From contig JAJBVG010000003.1 in NCBI GenBank assembly GCA_020859945.1, positions 1 to 64,000 on the forward strand: a stretch of DNA of 64,000 nucleotides. The letters are read 5' to 3'. Source of the DNA: Clostridiales bacterium. GTDB taxonomy: Bacteria; Bacillota; Clostridia; Oscillospirales; Oscillospiraceae. Under the pieces are notes generated by a model that saw only the letters and a program-made list of their open reading frames with translations, was not told the origin of the DNA and ran no database searches. How positions within the stretch are numbered: position 1 is the first letter of the stretch; each line of letters begins with the position of its first letter. Made by a program: the position numbers and the translations under genes. Of the stretch, positions 7,583-15,114 are shown piece by piece.

Positions 7583-8856
7583 AGCGGGCCGTTTCACTGC
7601 TGCTGCTCCTTGCTTTGCTGCTGACCGGCTGCGCCGGGGGACAGGCGGATTCTTCCGCGTCTACAGACAACAGCGGAGACAGCTCCGCCCAGCCGGTGGT
7701 TTTTGCGGCGGAATCCTCTGCCCAAGAAGCGGAGCCGGAGGAAAAGCCGGACGAAGGCAGCCTCTACCGTCTCGCTGCCGCCGACCCGGATACCCTGTTG
7801 AAAATCCTGGTGGTGGGCAACAGCTTTAGCGTGGATTCCTCCGAGTTCCTCTACGAAGTGGCCACAGACGCCGGGTATCAGGTGCTGGTGGGCAACCTGA
7901 ACCGCAGCAGCACCCCGCTGGCCGACCACTGGGGCTTCGCCAAAAATGATGAGGCGGTGTACACCTACCGGAAAAACGGGGACGGTAGCTGGGAGACCCT
8001 GGCGAAGAAGAACGCCACCATGTCCGAAGCGCTGGAGGATGAGGACTGGGACATCATCCTGTTCCAGCAGCAGAGCTATCAAGCGGGGGTGGCCTCCACC
8101 TACCGCCACGGGGAGACCAGCTATGTGACGCAGCTGGCGGACTTCGCCCGGGAGCATTGCTCCAACGAGGCGGTCAAAATCGGCTGGCAGATGACCTGGT
8201 CCCTGCGGGAGTGTACCGAGCGGTACTACGTGAAGCGGTTCACCGGGGAACTGGACCTGTACGAAAAAATCTGCGCCGCCGTCCAGACCGAGGTAGAGGA
8301 CATCGACGCGGCAGACTTCATCATTGCCACCGGCACCGCCATCCAGAACGCCCGCAGCAGTTATCTGGGGGACACCCTGGACCGGGACGGCAAGCACCTC
8401 TCCTATGACCTGGGCCGTTACCTGGCGGCCATGAGCGTGGCCTCCGCCTGTGGGATGGATTTGTCTGGAGTGGATAAGCTGGATACGTCTGTCTCGTCCA
8501 AGTCCCAGACCACCCTCTCCACCCTGCACCTGCCGCTGCTGTGCCAGTGCGTGGCGGATTCCGAGCAGACCCCCTATGCCATCACTCAGCAGAGCGAGAC
8601 CGCCCCAGCGTTGGAGCAGACCACTTTGACTGTCGCGGCAGCGGAAAACGGCCAGACCCTGACCTGGACGGCGGTGGAGGGAGCCACCGGCTACGAAGTC
8701 ACCGACGGCAACGATGAAGTGTTGGCAGTCCTGGATGTGGAGACCACCACCTACACGGTTGAAGCGGGGACAGGCCGCACAAAATACCGGGTCGCCGCCC
8801 TGGGGGACGACTATCTCGCCAGCGCCTCCAGCCCGTGGGTGAATGGCGAGGGATAA
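7579..8856 (+). CDS. DUF4886 lipoprotein with SGNH-hydrolase-like motif
   Basis: A 425-residue surface lipoprotein. The signal sequence ends in the lipobox LLTGC with Cys18 as the lipidation site, followed by a Ser/Glu-rich linker to about residue 62. ILVVGNSFSVDS at about residues 76-87 resembles block I of SGNH/GDSL esterases and marks DUF4886, whose biological substrate is unknown (polysaccharide deacetylation is often suggested). Residues 345-420 look like a fibronectin type III-like beta domain (AVEGATGYEVTDGN). It is translationally coupled to the small membrane protein before it. Confidence 0.85.
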   Translation: MKRAVSLLLLLALLLTGCAGGQADSSASTDNSGDSSAQPVVFAAESSAQEAEPEEKPDEGSLYRLAAADPDTLLKILVVGNSFSVDSSEFLYEVATDAGYQVLVGNLNRSSTPLADHWGFAKNDEAVYTYRKNGDGSWETLAKKNATMSEALEDEDWDIILFQQQSYQAGVASTYRHGETSYVTQLADFAREHCSNEAVKIGWQMTWSLRECTERYYVKRFTGELDLYEKICAAVQTEVEDIDAADFIIATGTAIQNARSSYLGDTLDRDGKHLSYDLGRYLAAMSVASACGMDLSGVDKLDTSVSSKSQTTLSTLHLPLLCQCVADSEQTPYAITQQSETAPALEQTTLTVAAAENGQTLTWTAVEGATGYEVTDGNDEVLAVLDVETTTYTVEAGTGRTKYRVAALGDDYLASASSPWVNGEG

Positions 8857-8915
8857 GTCCCCAAAATCGCTAAAACAGGCGGGTTTTTCCGGGAGAAAAA
8901 TCGGCAAAAATGCGT

Positions 8916-8944
8916 TTGACAAATTTCCTTCGCCTTGCTACAAT
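8916..8944 (+). promoter_or_regulatory. Promoter of the MATE transporter leader
   Basis: TTGACA (8916-8921) and TACAAT (8939-8944), 17-bp spacing. The predicted start near 8951 gives a leader of about 210 nt. Confidence 0.8.
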
Positions 8945-8951
8945 AATCATG

Positions 8952-9150
8952 CAGCGTGTAGTGTTCAACTCGTAAATCCGGTTGTGCGTTACACGCTGTT
9001 CTTTTTTGACCTGTGTTTCCCCTTGCGGGGAAATCAGGCGGACAATTTTATACCTGCTTCGCCCGGTTGCTTCGTCCGGGCGGGGTCTCTTTCTGCGTGT
9101 TGCGTAAAGCGTAAGTCCGGCTTTGCGTAGGCGCATTTTATTTTTTGAGG
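8952..9150 (+). promoter_or_regulatory. Structured leader with two related hairpins; attenuator or riboswitch candidate
   Basis: Hairpin 1 pairs 8952-8969 with 8981-8998 (18 positions, one mismatch) and is followed by T6, the form of a terminator. Hairpin 2 pairs 9101-9110 with 9120-9129 and is followed by a T-rich run overlapping the ribosome-binding site region. Both loops contain GTAA, then A or G, then TCCG, and the flanking stems are similar, so the unit looks duplicated. Between them lie a CCCC/GGGG hairpin (9019-9032) and CGCCCGG/CCGGGCG (9060-9082). This resembles a tandem attenuation device ahead of an efflux gene. It fits no riboswitch class I can name. Confidence 0.5.
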
Positions 9151-9161
9151 AGGAAACCAAA

Positions 9162-10556
9162 ATGGAGCAAAAATCCAACGCCTTTCTGGAAACGGAAAAG
9201 GTAGGCACCCTGATTCGGAAATACTCCGTCCCCTGCATTATTTCCCTGCTGGTTGCCGCGCTGTACAACATCGTAGACCAAATTTTCATCGCCAACGCCA
9301 GTTACCTTGGCTCCTACGGCAACGCCGCCAACACGGTGGTGTTCCCGCTGACGGTGGTGGCCCTGTCCCTGGCCGTGATGATCGGCGACGGCTGCTGTGC
9401 CTTCGTCAGCATCAGCCTGGGTTCCAACAACAAGCAGAACGCCCACAAGAGCATCGGCAACGCCGTGGTGCTGTGCATCCTGGTCAGTATCTTACTGACC
9501 GCGGCCTATCTGGTGTTCCAGGAGCCGATTTTGACCCTGTTCGGCGGTCGGGTCAACGACAACACCTTTGCCCTGTCCAAGGAATACTTTTTCTGGATTA
9601 CCCTGGGCGTGCCGTTCTATATGTTCGGCCAGGCCATGAACCCCATCATCCGGTCCGACGGCAGCCCCACCTTCGCCATGGCCTCCACCCTGGCGGGCGC
9701 GGCGTTCAACATCGTTTTTGACCCCATCTGCATCTACGTCCTCAAGTGGGGCATGATGGGCGCGGCGATTGCCACCATCACCGGCCAAATCATCACCGCC
9801 ATCCTGTCCGTGTGGTATCTGTTCCACATGAAGGCGGTGAAGCTGGAGCGGAGCAGCTTTGGCCTGTTCCCCAGCCTGATGAAGCGCTTCCTCCCCCTGG
9901 GCATCACCAGCTTTTTGTCTCAGATCTCGCTGGTGGTCTCCATGGCGGCGGTGCAGAATATGTGTACCAAATACGGCGCGCTGGACCCGGTCTTTGGACA
10001 GGAGGAGTACGCTCAGATCCCTCTGGCGGTGCTGGGCATCGTGATGAAGTTCTTCCAGATCGTCATCTCCATCGCCGTGGGCCTCTCCGCCGGGTGCATC
10101 CCCGTGGTGGGCTACAACATCGGCGCCGGGCGCAAGGACCGGGCCAAGAGCTTCTTCACCCACCTGCTGGCGCTGGAGGCCATCGTGGGCTTTGTGGCGC
10201 TGCTCATCGTGGAGCTGTTCCCCCGGCAGCTCATCGGCATCTTCGGCGCAGCCAACGAGAGCGAGTATTACACCACCTTCGCCATCAAGTGCTTCCGCAC
10301 CTACTTGTGCATGATGGTGCTGGCTACGGTGAACAAGGGCACCTTTATCTATCTGCAATCCATTGGCAAGGCGCTGGCCTCCACCGTTATCTCCCTTGTG
10401 CGTGAAATCGTGTTCGGCGTGGGCTTCGCCCTGCTGCTGCCCATGTTCTTCGGGCTGGACGGCCTGCTGTACTCCTTCCCGGCGGCGGACATTTTGACCT
10501 TCCTCATCGCGGCGGTGGTCATTCGGCGCACTTATCGGGAGTTGAGTACCGACTGA
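9162..10556 (+). CDS. MATE family efflux transporter
   Basis: A 464-residue, 12-segment membrane antiporter that should export a cationic or drug-like substrate using a Na+ or H+ gradient. The N-terminal region IRKYSVPCIISLLVAALYNIVDQIF and the repeated PILTLFGG-type loops in both halves mark the MepA/DinF-like branch. The ATG at 9162 has TGAGGAGGAAACC immediately upstream; an upstream in-frame ATG at 9123 lies inside leader hairpin 2. The structured leader suggests expression is controlled by a signal related to its substrate. Confidence 0.93.
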   Translation: MEQKSNAFLETEKVGTLIRKYSVPCIISLLVAALYNIVDQIFIANASYLGSYGNAANTVVFPLTVVALSLAVMIGDGCCAFVSISLGSNNKQNAHKSIGNAVVLCILVSILLTAAYLVFQEPILTLFGGRVNDNTFALSKEYFFWITLGVPFYMFGQAMNPIIRSDGSPTFAMASTLAGAAFNIVFDPICIYVLKWGMMGAAIATITGQIITAILSVWYLFHMKAVKLERSSFGLFPSLMKRFLPLGITSFLSQISLVVSMAAVQNMCTKYGALDPVFGQEEYAQIPLAVLGIVMKFFQIVISIAVGLSAGCIPVVGYNIGAGRKDRAKSFFTHLLALEAIVGFVALLIVELFPRQLIGIFGAANESEYYTTFAIKCFRTYLCMMVLATVNKGTFIYLQSIGKALASTVISLVREIVFGVGFALLLPMFFGLDGLLYSFPAADILTFLIAAVVIRRTYRELSTD

Positions 10557-10570
10557 TTTTCGTGTATAAT
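10542..10570 (+). promoter_or_regulatory. Promoter of the cytidylate-kinase-like gene
   Basis: TTGAGT (10542-10547), 17-bp spacer and perfect TATAAT (10565-10570), overlapping the end of the MATE gene. Confidence 0.75.
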
Positions 10571-10610
10571 GAAACTACCGATACACACATCAAATAAAGG
10601 AGGCAGAACT

Positions 10611-11192
10611 ATGAACAGAATCATCACCATCAGCCGGGAGTTCGGCAGCGGCGGGCGCACCGTGGGCAAGCTGACCGCCGAAAAGCTGGGCATCCCCTGC
10701 TACGACCAGGAGCTGCTGGAGAAAATCGAGGAGAAGTCCGGCTTTAGCAAGGAGTATATCCAGGATCGGGGCGAGTATACCGCCCACGGCAGCTGGTTCA
10801 TCAACGCCTTTGCCGGGCGGGACACCACCGGCAAGTCCACCCAGGATTACCTGTGGAACCACCAGCGGGACGTAATTTTGGAGCTGGCGGAGGAAGGCCC
10901 CTGCGTCATCGTGGGCCGCTGCGCGGATTACATCCTGCGTGGCTCGGCGGACTGCCTGCGGGTGTTTATCCACGCCAGCATGGGCAAGCGGGCCGCGCGC
11001 ATCGTCCAGGTCTACGGCCAGCGGGAGGAGTCCCCGGAGAAGCGGCTGAAGGACAAGGACCAGCGCCGCCGGGCTTACTACCAGTATTACACCGATACCG
11101 AGTGGGGCGTGGCCCGGAACTACCACATCGCCTTGGACAGCGGCGAGCTGGGCATCGAGCGGTGTGTGGAGCTGATTTCCAGCCTGTACTGA
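10611..11192 (+). CDS. Cytidylate kinase-like family protein
   Basis: A 193-residue P-loop protein of the family often named cytidylate kinase-like. The N-terminal ITISREFGSGGRTVGKL carries the glycine-rich nucleotide-binding loop, and IVGRCADYIL at about residues 90-100 is family-typical. RRAYYQYYTDTEWG lies in the region of the lid. Members are common in gut Firmicutes and Bacteroidetes beside MATE or membrane proteins, and their true substrate is not established. The ATG at 10611 follows AAAGGAGGC; it has its own promoter. Confidence 0.88.
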   Translation: MNRIITISREFGSGGRTVGKLTAEKLGIPCYDQELLEKIEEKSGFSKEYIQDRGEYTAHGSWFINAFAGRDTTGKSTQDYLWNHQRDVILELAEEGPCVIVGRCADYILRGSADCLRVFIHASMGKRAARIVQVYGQREESPEKRLKDKDQRRRAYYQYYTDTEWGVARNYHIALDSGELGIERCVELISSLY

Positions 11193-11194
11193 TT

Positions 11195-11228
11195 CAATTA
11201 GCAATTTGCAATGAGCAATGTGCAATTA
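11195..11228 (+). repeat. GCAATTTGCAATG-type repeat, direct copy
   Basis: AATTAGCAATTTGCAATGAG with a second GCAATGTGCAATTA lies 3 bp after the preceding stop. It is the same family as 2024-2047 and is inverted relative to the copy at 11586-11617. The 430-bp gap 11193-11622 consists almost entirely of repeat modules. Confidence 0.6.
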
Positions 11229-11344
11229 TGGTTGTCCCTGCGAATCAACTGCTTTTTTAGAGTTAATGGTTCGTGGCTAGAGAGAGTGGTTCTCAGCTGA
11301 AAATTCCACTTCTTTGGAATAAAACTGACATCAGATGATAAGCA

Positions 11345-11475
11345 CCATCCCCCCCTTGCCTCCCCTGAAAGGGGAGGAGGGCCGCCGCCTTTAGGCGGTG
11401 GCGCAGGGAGGGGCAAAGCCCCGGAAGTGCCGCTTGACGGCGGAGGGGTTTCTGGCACGAGGCGGATTCAAAGGG
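11345..11475 (+). repeat. MITE-like element, about 130 bp
   Basis: Contains the core TTGCCTCCCCTGAAAGGGGA, a GCCGCC/GGCGG hairpin, GGAGGGGTTT and a terminal GATTCAAAGGGA. The same modules in the same order recur at 55343-55425 and inverted at 32688-32785 and 54420-54515. The core is itself an inverted repeat (CCCCT/AGGGG). It has no coding capacity. Confidence 0.65.
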
Positions 11476-11505
11476 AAATCAATTTGCCAAACAAACAGAT
11501 AAAGC

Positions 11506-11545
11506 AAGGCGTCCCGTGGAGCTTTTCCACAGGACGCCTTTGTTT
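11506..11545. terminator. Terminator hairpin, inverted sibling of the proS terminator
   Basis: AAGGCGTCC (11506-11514) pairs with GGACGCCTT (11532-11540), and GTGGA with TCCAC inside it. TTTG follows on the plus strand. Its reverse complement closely resembles 2126-2161. It lies between converging transcripts. Confidence 0.7.
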
Positions 11546-11585
11546 TGGACAAAACCGCGCCTTTGGGCAGCGGCCTTTGTCACGT

Positions 11586-11617
11586 TAATTGCACATTGCA
11601 CATTGCTAATTGCACAT
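11586..11617 (-). repeat. GCAATTTGCAATG-type repeat, inverted copy
   Basis: ATTGCACATTGCACATTGC followed by TAATTGCACA is the reverse complement of the 11195 copy and sits just past the stop codon of the minus-strand gene at 11623. Confidence 0.6.
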
Positions 11618-11622
11618 TTTAC

Positions 11623-12387
11623 TTACGTTTTCCGTCCGGCGGGTTCCATCCCCCCGGCCAGCCGGGTCAGCTGCACCGTCAGGCAAAACACCTGGGCCAG
11701 CAGCAGCAGCCGGGTAAAGAGGGCGCCCTCGTCCGCCAGGGCCACCAGAGACAGCATCACCGCCGTCAGCGACCAGAAGAGGGCGGTTTTGCCCTTGCCA
11801 ATGCCCAGGGAGAACCCCGCCAGATAGTACCAGGCGGCGACAGAGGCCACCGCCGCCAGCAGCTGCCAGACAAAGACCTGTACCACCGGGTTGTTGGCGT
11901 TGTTGTGGTAGATTTGGATCAGCCAGAAGCAGCTGCAAAACCCCGGCGCCATGGCCGCCAGCGGTTCCACAGCGCCCCGCCGGGCCAGGAGGCAGACGGA
12001 CACCCCGGAGAGAAACAGCGCCGCTCCCAGCAACACCGGCAGCACCACGTTGATGGCCTGAAAAACCGAGCTGGCCGGGTCAGCCTGCCTGGTCCAGAGG
12101 ACATAAGCGGCTCCGGCGGCCAGATAGAGCGCTCCGCCGGGCAGCAGCTCCGGGCGCGGCCCCGTCCCGAGGGCTCCCGCCCAGTCTCTGGCCGCCGTCC
12201 GCCGGGTCTGAGACAGCAGCAGGAAGCACACCGCCCCGCCCACCGCCAGGGCGATGAGCAGACCTGTGGCCGTGCCTGCCACCGGCAGGCCGTTTTCATC
12301 GAAGCAGGTGGCCAGCTGCCACCGGCGCAGGGCGCAGCCCGCTCCACCCAGGAGCAGGCCGAGACAGGGATAAAGATAATTTCTCAT
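11623..12387 (-). CDS. Hypothetical polytopic membrane protein
   Basis: A 254-residue protein with about seven hydrophobic segments (near residues 5-20, 42-58, 84-98, 112-132, 142-156, 170-190 and 205-240). There is no motif I can tie to a family, and the loops are short and Arg/Gly-rich. The start ATG at 12387 is preceded by GAGGGTG. It has no close neighbour on its strand, so context does not help. It may be a lineage-specific protein of Oscillospiraceae. Confidence 0.7.
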   Translation of the reverse strand: MRNYLYPCLGLLLGGAGCALRRWQLATCFDENGLPVAGTATGLLIALAVGGAVCFLLLSQTRRTAARDWAGALGTGPRPELLPGGALYLAAGAAYVLWTRQADPASSVFQAINVVLPVLLGAALFLSGVSVCLLARRGAVEPLAAMAPGFCSCFWLIQIYHNNANNPVVQVFVWQLLAAVASVAAWYYLAGFSLGIGKGKTALFWSLTAVMLSLVALADEGALFTRLLLLAQVFCLTVQLTRLAGGMEPAGRKT

Positions 12388-12439
12388 AGGCGCACCCTCT
12401 TGTATTTCTGCAATGATACGGTTGGTTCAGTGGTTACTA

Positions 12440-12797
12440 TGATAATGCCTGCTGGATAAACCGCCGTGCGGTTTATTGGCGCGGCGAAGGCCGCGTAATT
12501 TCATAAAACCAGCAGCTGGTTTTATGAAATGCAGTCATTATCACAATGCGTATCTCCGTTGGCACAGCTTGCTGTGTCAACGGAGGGTGCAAGTTTTTTC
12601 ACTTGTCTGCGAAAAAACTTTGCACTTGAACAAAGCTGACCGGCATGAAAGGTCTTGCCTTTCAATGCGAATGGCTTTGTTCAGTACGCATTATTGTACC
12701 GCATTTTCTCGCGATTGTCAGCGGATTGGAGAAAAATTTTTTCAGAGGGGATTTTCCCGCATCGTCCGATTATTGGGACTTTCTCTGAAAAATTCCT
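12440..12797. repeat. Large foldback region: three multi-hairpin domains
   Basis: Domain 1 is closed by 12440-12452 with 12531-12543 and contains perfect hairpins at 12456-12476, 12480-12495 and 12498-12530 (16-base arms, 1-base spacer). Domain 2 is closed by 12544-12552 with 12685-12696 and contains hairpins at 12554-12585, 12587-12625 and 12627-12683, the last with an inner arm. Domain 3 is 12736-12747 with 12783-12793 and two inner hairpins. Arms differ mostly by G-U pairs or single bulges. No ORF fits. It could be a structured RNA, a cruciform-forming mobile element or a replication/recombination site; the sequence does not decide. Confidence 0.75.
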
Positions 12798-12798
12798 C

Positions 12799-12827
12799 TT
12801 GACATTTCTCGAACATCCGTTCATAAT
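12799..12827 (+). promoter_or_regulatory. Promoter of the 85-residue membrane protein gene
   Basis: TTGACA (12799-12804), 17-bp spacer, CATAAT (12822-12827), directly after the foldback region. Confidence 0.65.
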
Positions 12828-12896
12828 TAGAACAGAAGTTCGATGGAGGCCGCCGCAGCGTTTGTCCGGCGGCGCGGACCAAAGGAGGCGTCTGTG

Positions 12897-13154
12897 ATGG
12901 AGACCATTTATTTTACCACCCGCCGGTTTGTCAAAACCGAAGGAAACGTCATTGATTTTCAGGATTACAAGCGCAAAATGGAGCGGGGCGACCTGCCCGC
13001 CTACGACGCGCCGGAGGACCTGCCTGAACTGAGCCAGGAGCGGCCCCGGCAGGAGCGCCGCACTCCGCTCCAGCGGGCGGGGGACGCGTTGGACCTGGCC
13101 GCTTCGCTGGCCCTGACCGTCAGCGCGCTGGCAGCGGTGTTCCTGCTGTTTTAA
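12897..13154 (+). CDS. Small hypothetical protein with C-terminal membrane anchor
   Basis: An 85-residue protein with a charged, Arg/Glu/Pro-rich N-terminal part (residues 1-62) and one hydrophobic segment at the very end (LDLAASLALTVSALAAVFLL). The start ATG follows AAAGGAGGCGTC. It has no recognised domain. It lies between two foldback regions with its own promoter, so it is expressed alone. Confidence 0.65.
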   Translation: METIYFTTRRFVKTEGNVIDFQDYKRKMERGDLPAYDAPEDLPELSQERPRQERRTPLQRAGDALDLAASLALTVSALAAVFLLF

Positions 13155-13212
13155 AAGATGCGCGAAAGCGGGCAAGTTTTTGGAAAAGGGCGGCAGATCG
13201 CGCCGAAAAAAT

Positions 13213-13246
13213 AACAAAGCGTCTGAGCGGCGGCTCAGGCGCTTTG
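13213..13246. terminator. Hairpin after the small membrane protein gene
   Basis: AAAGCGTCTGAGC (13216-13228) pairs with GCTCAGGCGCTTT (13233-13245) with one G-U. The T-run is on the minus-strand side (complement of AAAAAATAA at 13206-13214), so termination may be stronger for minus-strand transcripts. Confidence 0.6.
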
Positions 13247-13367
13247 GAATAAGACTAACACGCTCGCTTTCTGGCAACGCTACTGCAAAGCCCGGCCAAC
13301 GGTCAGTCTCACTGTGATTACTTTAACACCAATAAGGCCCCAAATGCAACCCTTTTCCCGAAAAAAA

Positions 13368-13505
13368 TGCGACAAAAATTGAAATTATTCACAGGTCAAA
13401 TTCTTGTCTTTCGACAAATTTACAATTCCCTGTACGCTCGCAATGTACAACCGTCCGTTTTGGCGGGAAAACCACGTTTGGGAAGATTTTTCGCCTTTTG
13501 TCGTA
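13368..13505. repeat. Second foldback region
   Basis: Outer arms TGCGACAAAA (from 13368) and TTTTGTCGTA (13496-13505) pair with one G-U. Inside are ACAGG/CCTGT and a hairpin with AAATT, TTGTC and GACAA arms, plus TGTAC/GTACA. It lies in the otherwise empty stretch 13155-13570 and is AT-richer than its surroundings. Confidence 0.5.
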
Positions 13506-13516
13506 AAATCAGAGAA

Positions 13517-13551
13517 GCCCTGCCCGTTGTGGTTCACACACTGGGCAGGGC
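13517..13551. terminator. Hairpin downstream of the 13571 gene
   Basis: GCCCTGCCC (13517-13525) pairs perfectly with GGGCAGGGC (13543-13551). The flanking T content is modest on both strands, so it is a probable but not strong terminator for the minus-strand gene. Confidence 0.5.
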
Positions 13552-13570
13552 CTGTTTGCGCCGGGACGGT

Positions 13571-13984
13571 TTACACGTCCCGCTCCACCTGCACGTTGTC
13601 GGTGCCGTGCAGCTCAAATTCCGCCATATACTCGTCGATGCGGCGGTTCAGCTCGTCGTAGTTGTTCTCATCGATGGGAGCGTCGTCCATGTCCCGGCGG
13701 GCCAGCTCCTCGGCCAGGATGTCGAAGAACACCGAGTCCTCGTAGTCGGCGATGGCCTCGTGGATGCCGCCGTTGACGAACGCCTGGCTGGGAACCACGT
13801 GACCGGCCCAGCGCTGGCTCAGGTCGTTCATCCCCATGGAGGGCGCCTTGGAGAAGAGGAGCGACTCCACCTCGTCGTAGTCGGTGAAGCGGTCCGCGCC
13901 CCGGGCGGAGTTCAGCACCCAGTTGCCGATATAGGCCATATCCAAAAGACGGCGATACTGTTTGGGGGTCAATTCGATTTGCAT
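13571..13984 (-). CDS. Hypothetical acidic protein
   Basis: A 137-residue soluble protein, strongly acidic in its C-terminal half (DMDDAPIDENNYDELNRR). It has no signal peptide, membrane segment or known motif. It is a single-gene transcript with its own promoter on the minus strand about 90 bp upstream. Its function is unknown; good start spacing and protein-like composition support it being real. Confidence 0.7.
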   Translation of the reverse strand: MQIELTPKQYRRLLDMAYIGNWVLNSARGADRFTDYDEVESLLFSKAPSMGMNDLSQRWAGHVVPSQAFVNGGIHEAIADYEDSVFFDILAEELARRDMDDAPIDENNYDELNRRIDEYMAEFELHGTDNVQVERDV

Positions 13985-14074
13985 AACGATTCCGTCCTTT
14001 CAGAGAGATACAGCAAATCCTTACACAGGAAGCGTGTCCGGCAGCAACACGGATGATACTGCCTTTAAGCATAT

Positions 14075-14102
14075 AGTATATGCAAAATCCCGCCTTTGTC
14101 AA
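14075..14102 (-). promoter_or_regulatory. Promoter of the acidic hypothetical protein gene
   Basis: Minus-strand TTGACA (14102-14097), 16-bp spacer, TATACT (14080-14075). Confidence 0.75.
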
Positions 14103-14241
14103 ATGGATTCTTGCGCCAGCGGGGGGACAAAACCAAAGTTGTGAGAAATTTCTCTTGTTTTTACCTCCCGTGTATTATATGATTACAAGAACAGAGGATA
14201 AACACAAAATCACACTGAAACCGTGAAAGGAGGCCGCCGTT

Positions 14242-15057
14242 ATGGACAACAGACCCATTGGCGTGTTCGACTCCGGCATGGGCGGGCTGACCACCGTCCG
14301 CGCCCTGGCCAAGCAGATGCCGGCGGAGGACATCGTCTATTTTGGCGACACAGGGCGGGTGCCCTATGGAGGCCGCTCCCAGGAGACCATCGTGCGCTAT
14401 GCCCGGCAGGACGTGGCATTTCTGCGGACCTTTGACTTGAAGGCGGTGGTTATCGCCTGCGGCACCGTCTCCAGCGCGGCGCTGGGAGTGCTCTCCGCCG
14501 AGCAGGACATCCCCATCTTTGGCGTGGTGGGGCCTACCGCTCTCCGGGCGGCCCAGGTCACCCGCAACGACAAGATCGGTCTCATCGCCACCGCCGCCAC
14601 CGTCCGCACCGGGGCCTATGAGCGCATCATGCGCCACGCCAACCCCATGGCGGAGATCACCTCCCTGGCCTGCCCCCTGTTCGTGCCGCTGGTGGAAAAC
14701 GGGCGCACCCAGCCGGGGGACATCGTCATCGAGACGGTGGTGCGGGAGTACCTGACCCCCCTGAAGGAAAAGGGCATCGACACCCTGGTGCTGGGGTGTA
14801 CCCACTACCCTCTGCTGAAGGATGTCATCGGCAACTTTATGGGGCCGGAGGTGACGCTGCTGGATTCCGGCGCGGAGGTGGTCCGCCAGGTGGCCGAACG
14901 GCTCAGCGCCAGCGGCCAGGAGGCCGACCCACAGCGGGAGGGCCGCTGCCGCTGGTACGTCAGCGACTCCACCGAGGGGTTCCAGAACCTGGCTTCCCTG
15001 TTCCTGGGGCGTCCGGTGACGGAGCCGGTGGAGCAAATCAGCATCGAGGACTATTGA
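14242..15057 (+). CDS. murI: Glutamate racemase
   Basis: Interconverts L- and D-glutamate for peptidoglycan synthesis using two catalytic cysteines. FDSGMGGLTTVRAL at residues 9-22 and GDTGRVPYG are family signatures. Cys186 lies in the expected LGCTHYPLL. The first cysteine, Cys73, lies in IACGTVSSA, where most family members have ACNTA. The 271-residue length is typical. The start follows GAAAGGAGGCC. The Asn-to-Gly change leaves the catalytic thiol in place, so the enzyme is probably active. Confidence 0.94.
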   Translation: MDNRPIGVFDSGMGGLTTVRALAKQMPAEDIVYFGDTGRVPYGGRSQETIVRYARQDVAFLRTFDLKAVVIACGTVSSAALGVLSAEQDIPIFGVVGPTALRAAQVTRNDKIGLIATAATVRTGAYERIMRHANPMAEITSLACPLFVPLVENGRTQPGDIVIETVVREYLTPLKEKGIDTLVLGCTHYPLLKDVIGNFMGPEVTLLDSGAEVVRQVAERLSASGQEADPQREGRCRWYVSDSTEGFQNLASLFLGRPVTEPVEQISIEDY

Positions 15058-15114
15058 GGCCCTTTACCTGCGACCCGCTCTGAACAACCAGCCAACGGAA
15101 TAGGAGGAAGCAGT

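Noticed and set aside
11545-12459. Frame of about 300 codons opposite the membrane protein at 11623
   Set aside because: It begins in a repeat and is Arg/Gln/Gly-rich, whereas the minus-strand frame has clear hydrophobic helices.
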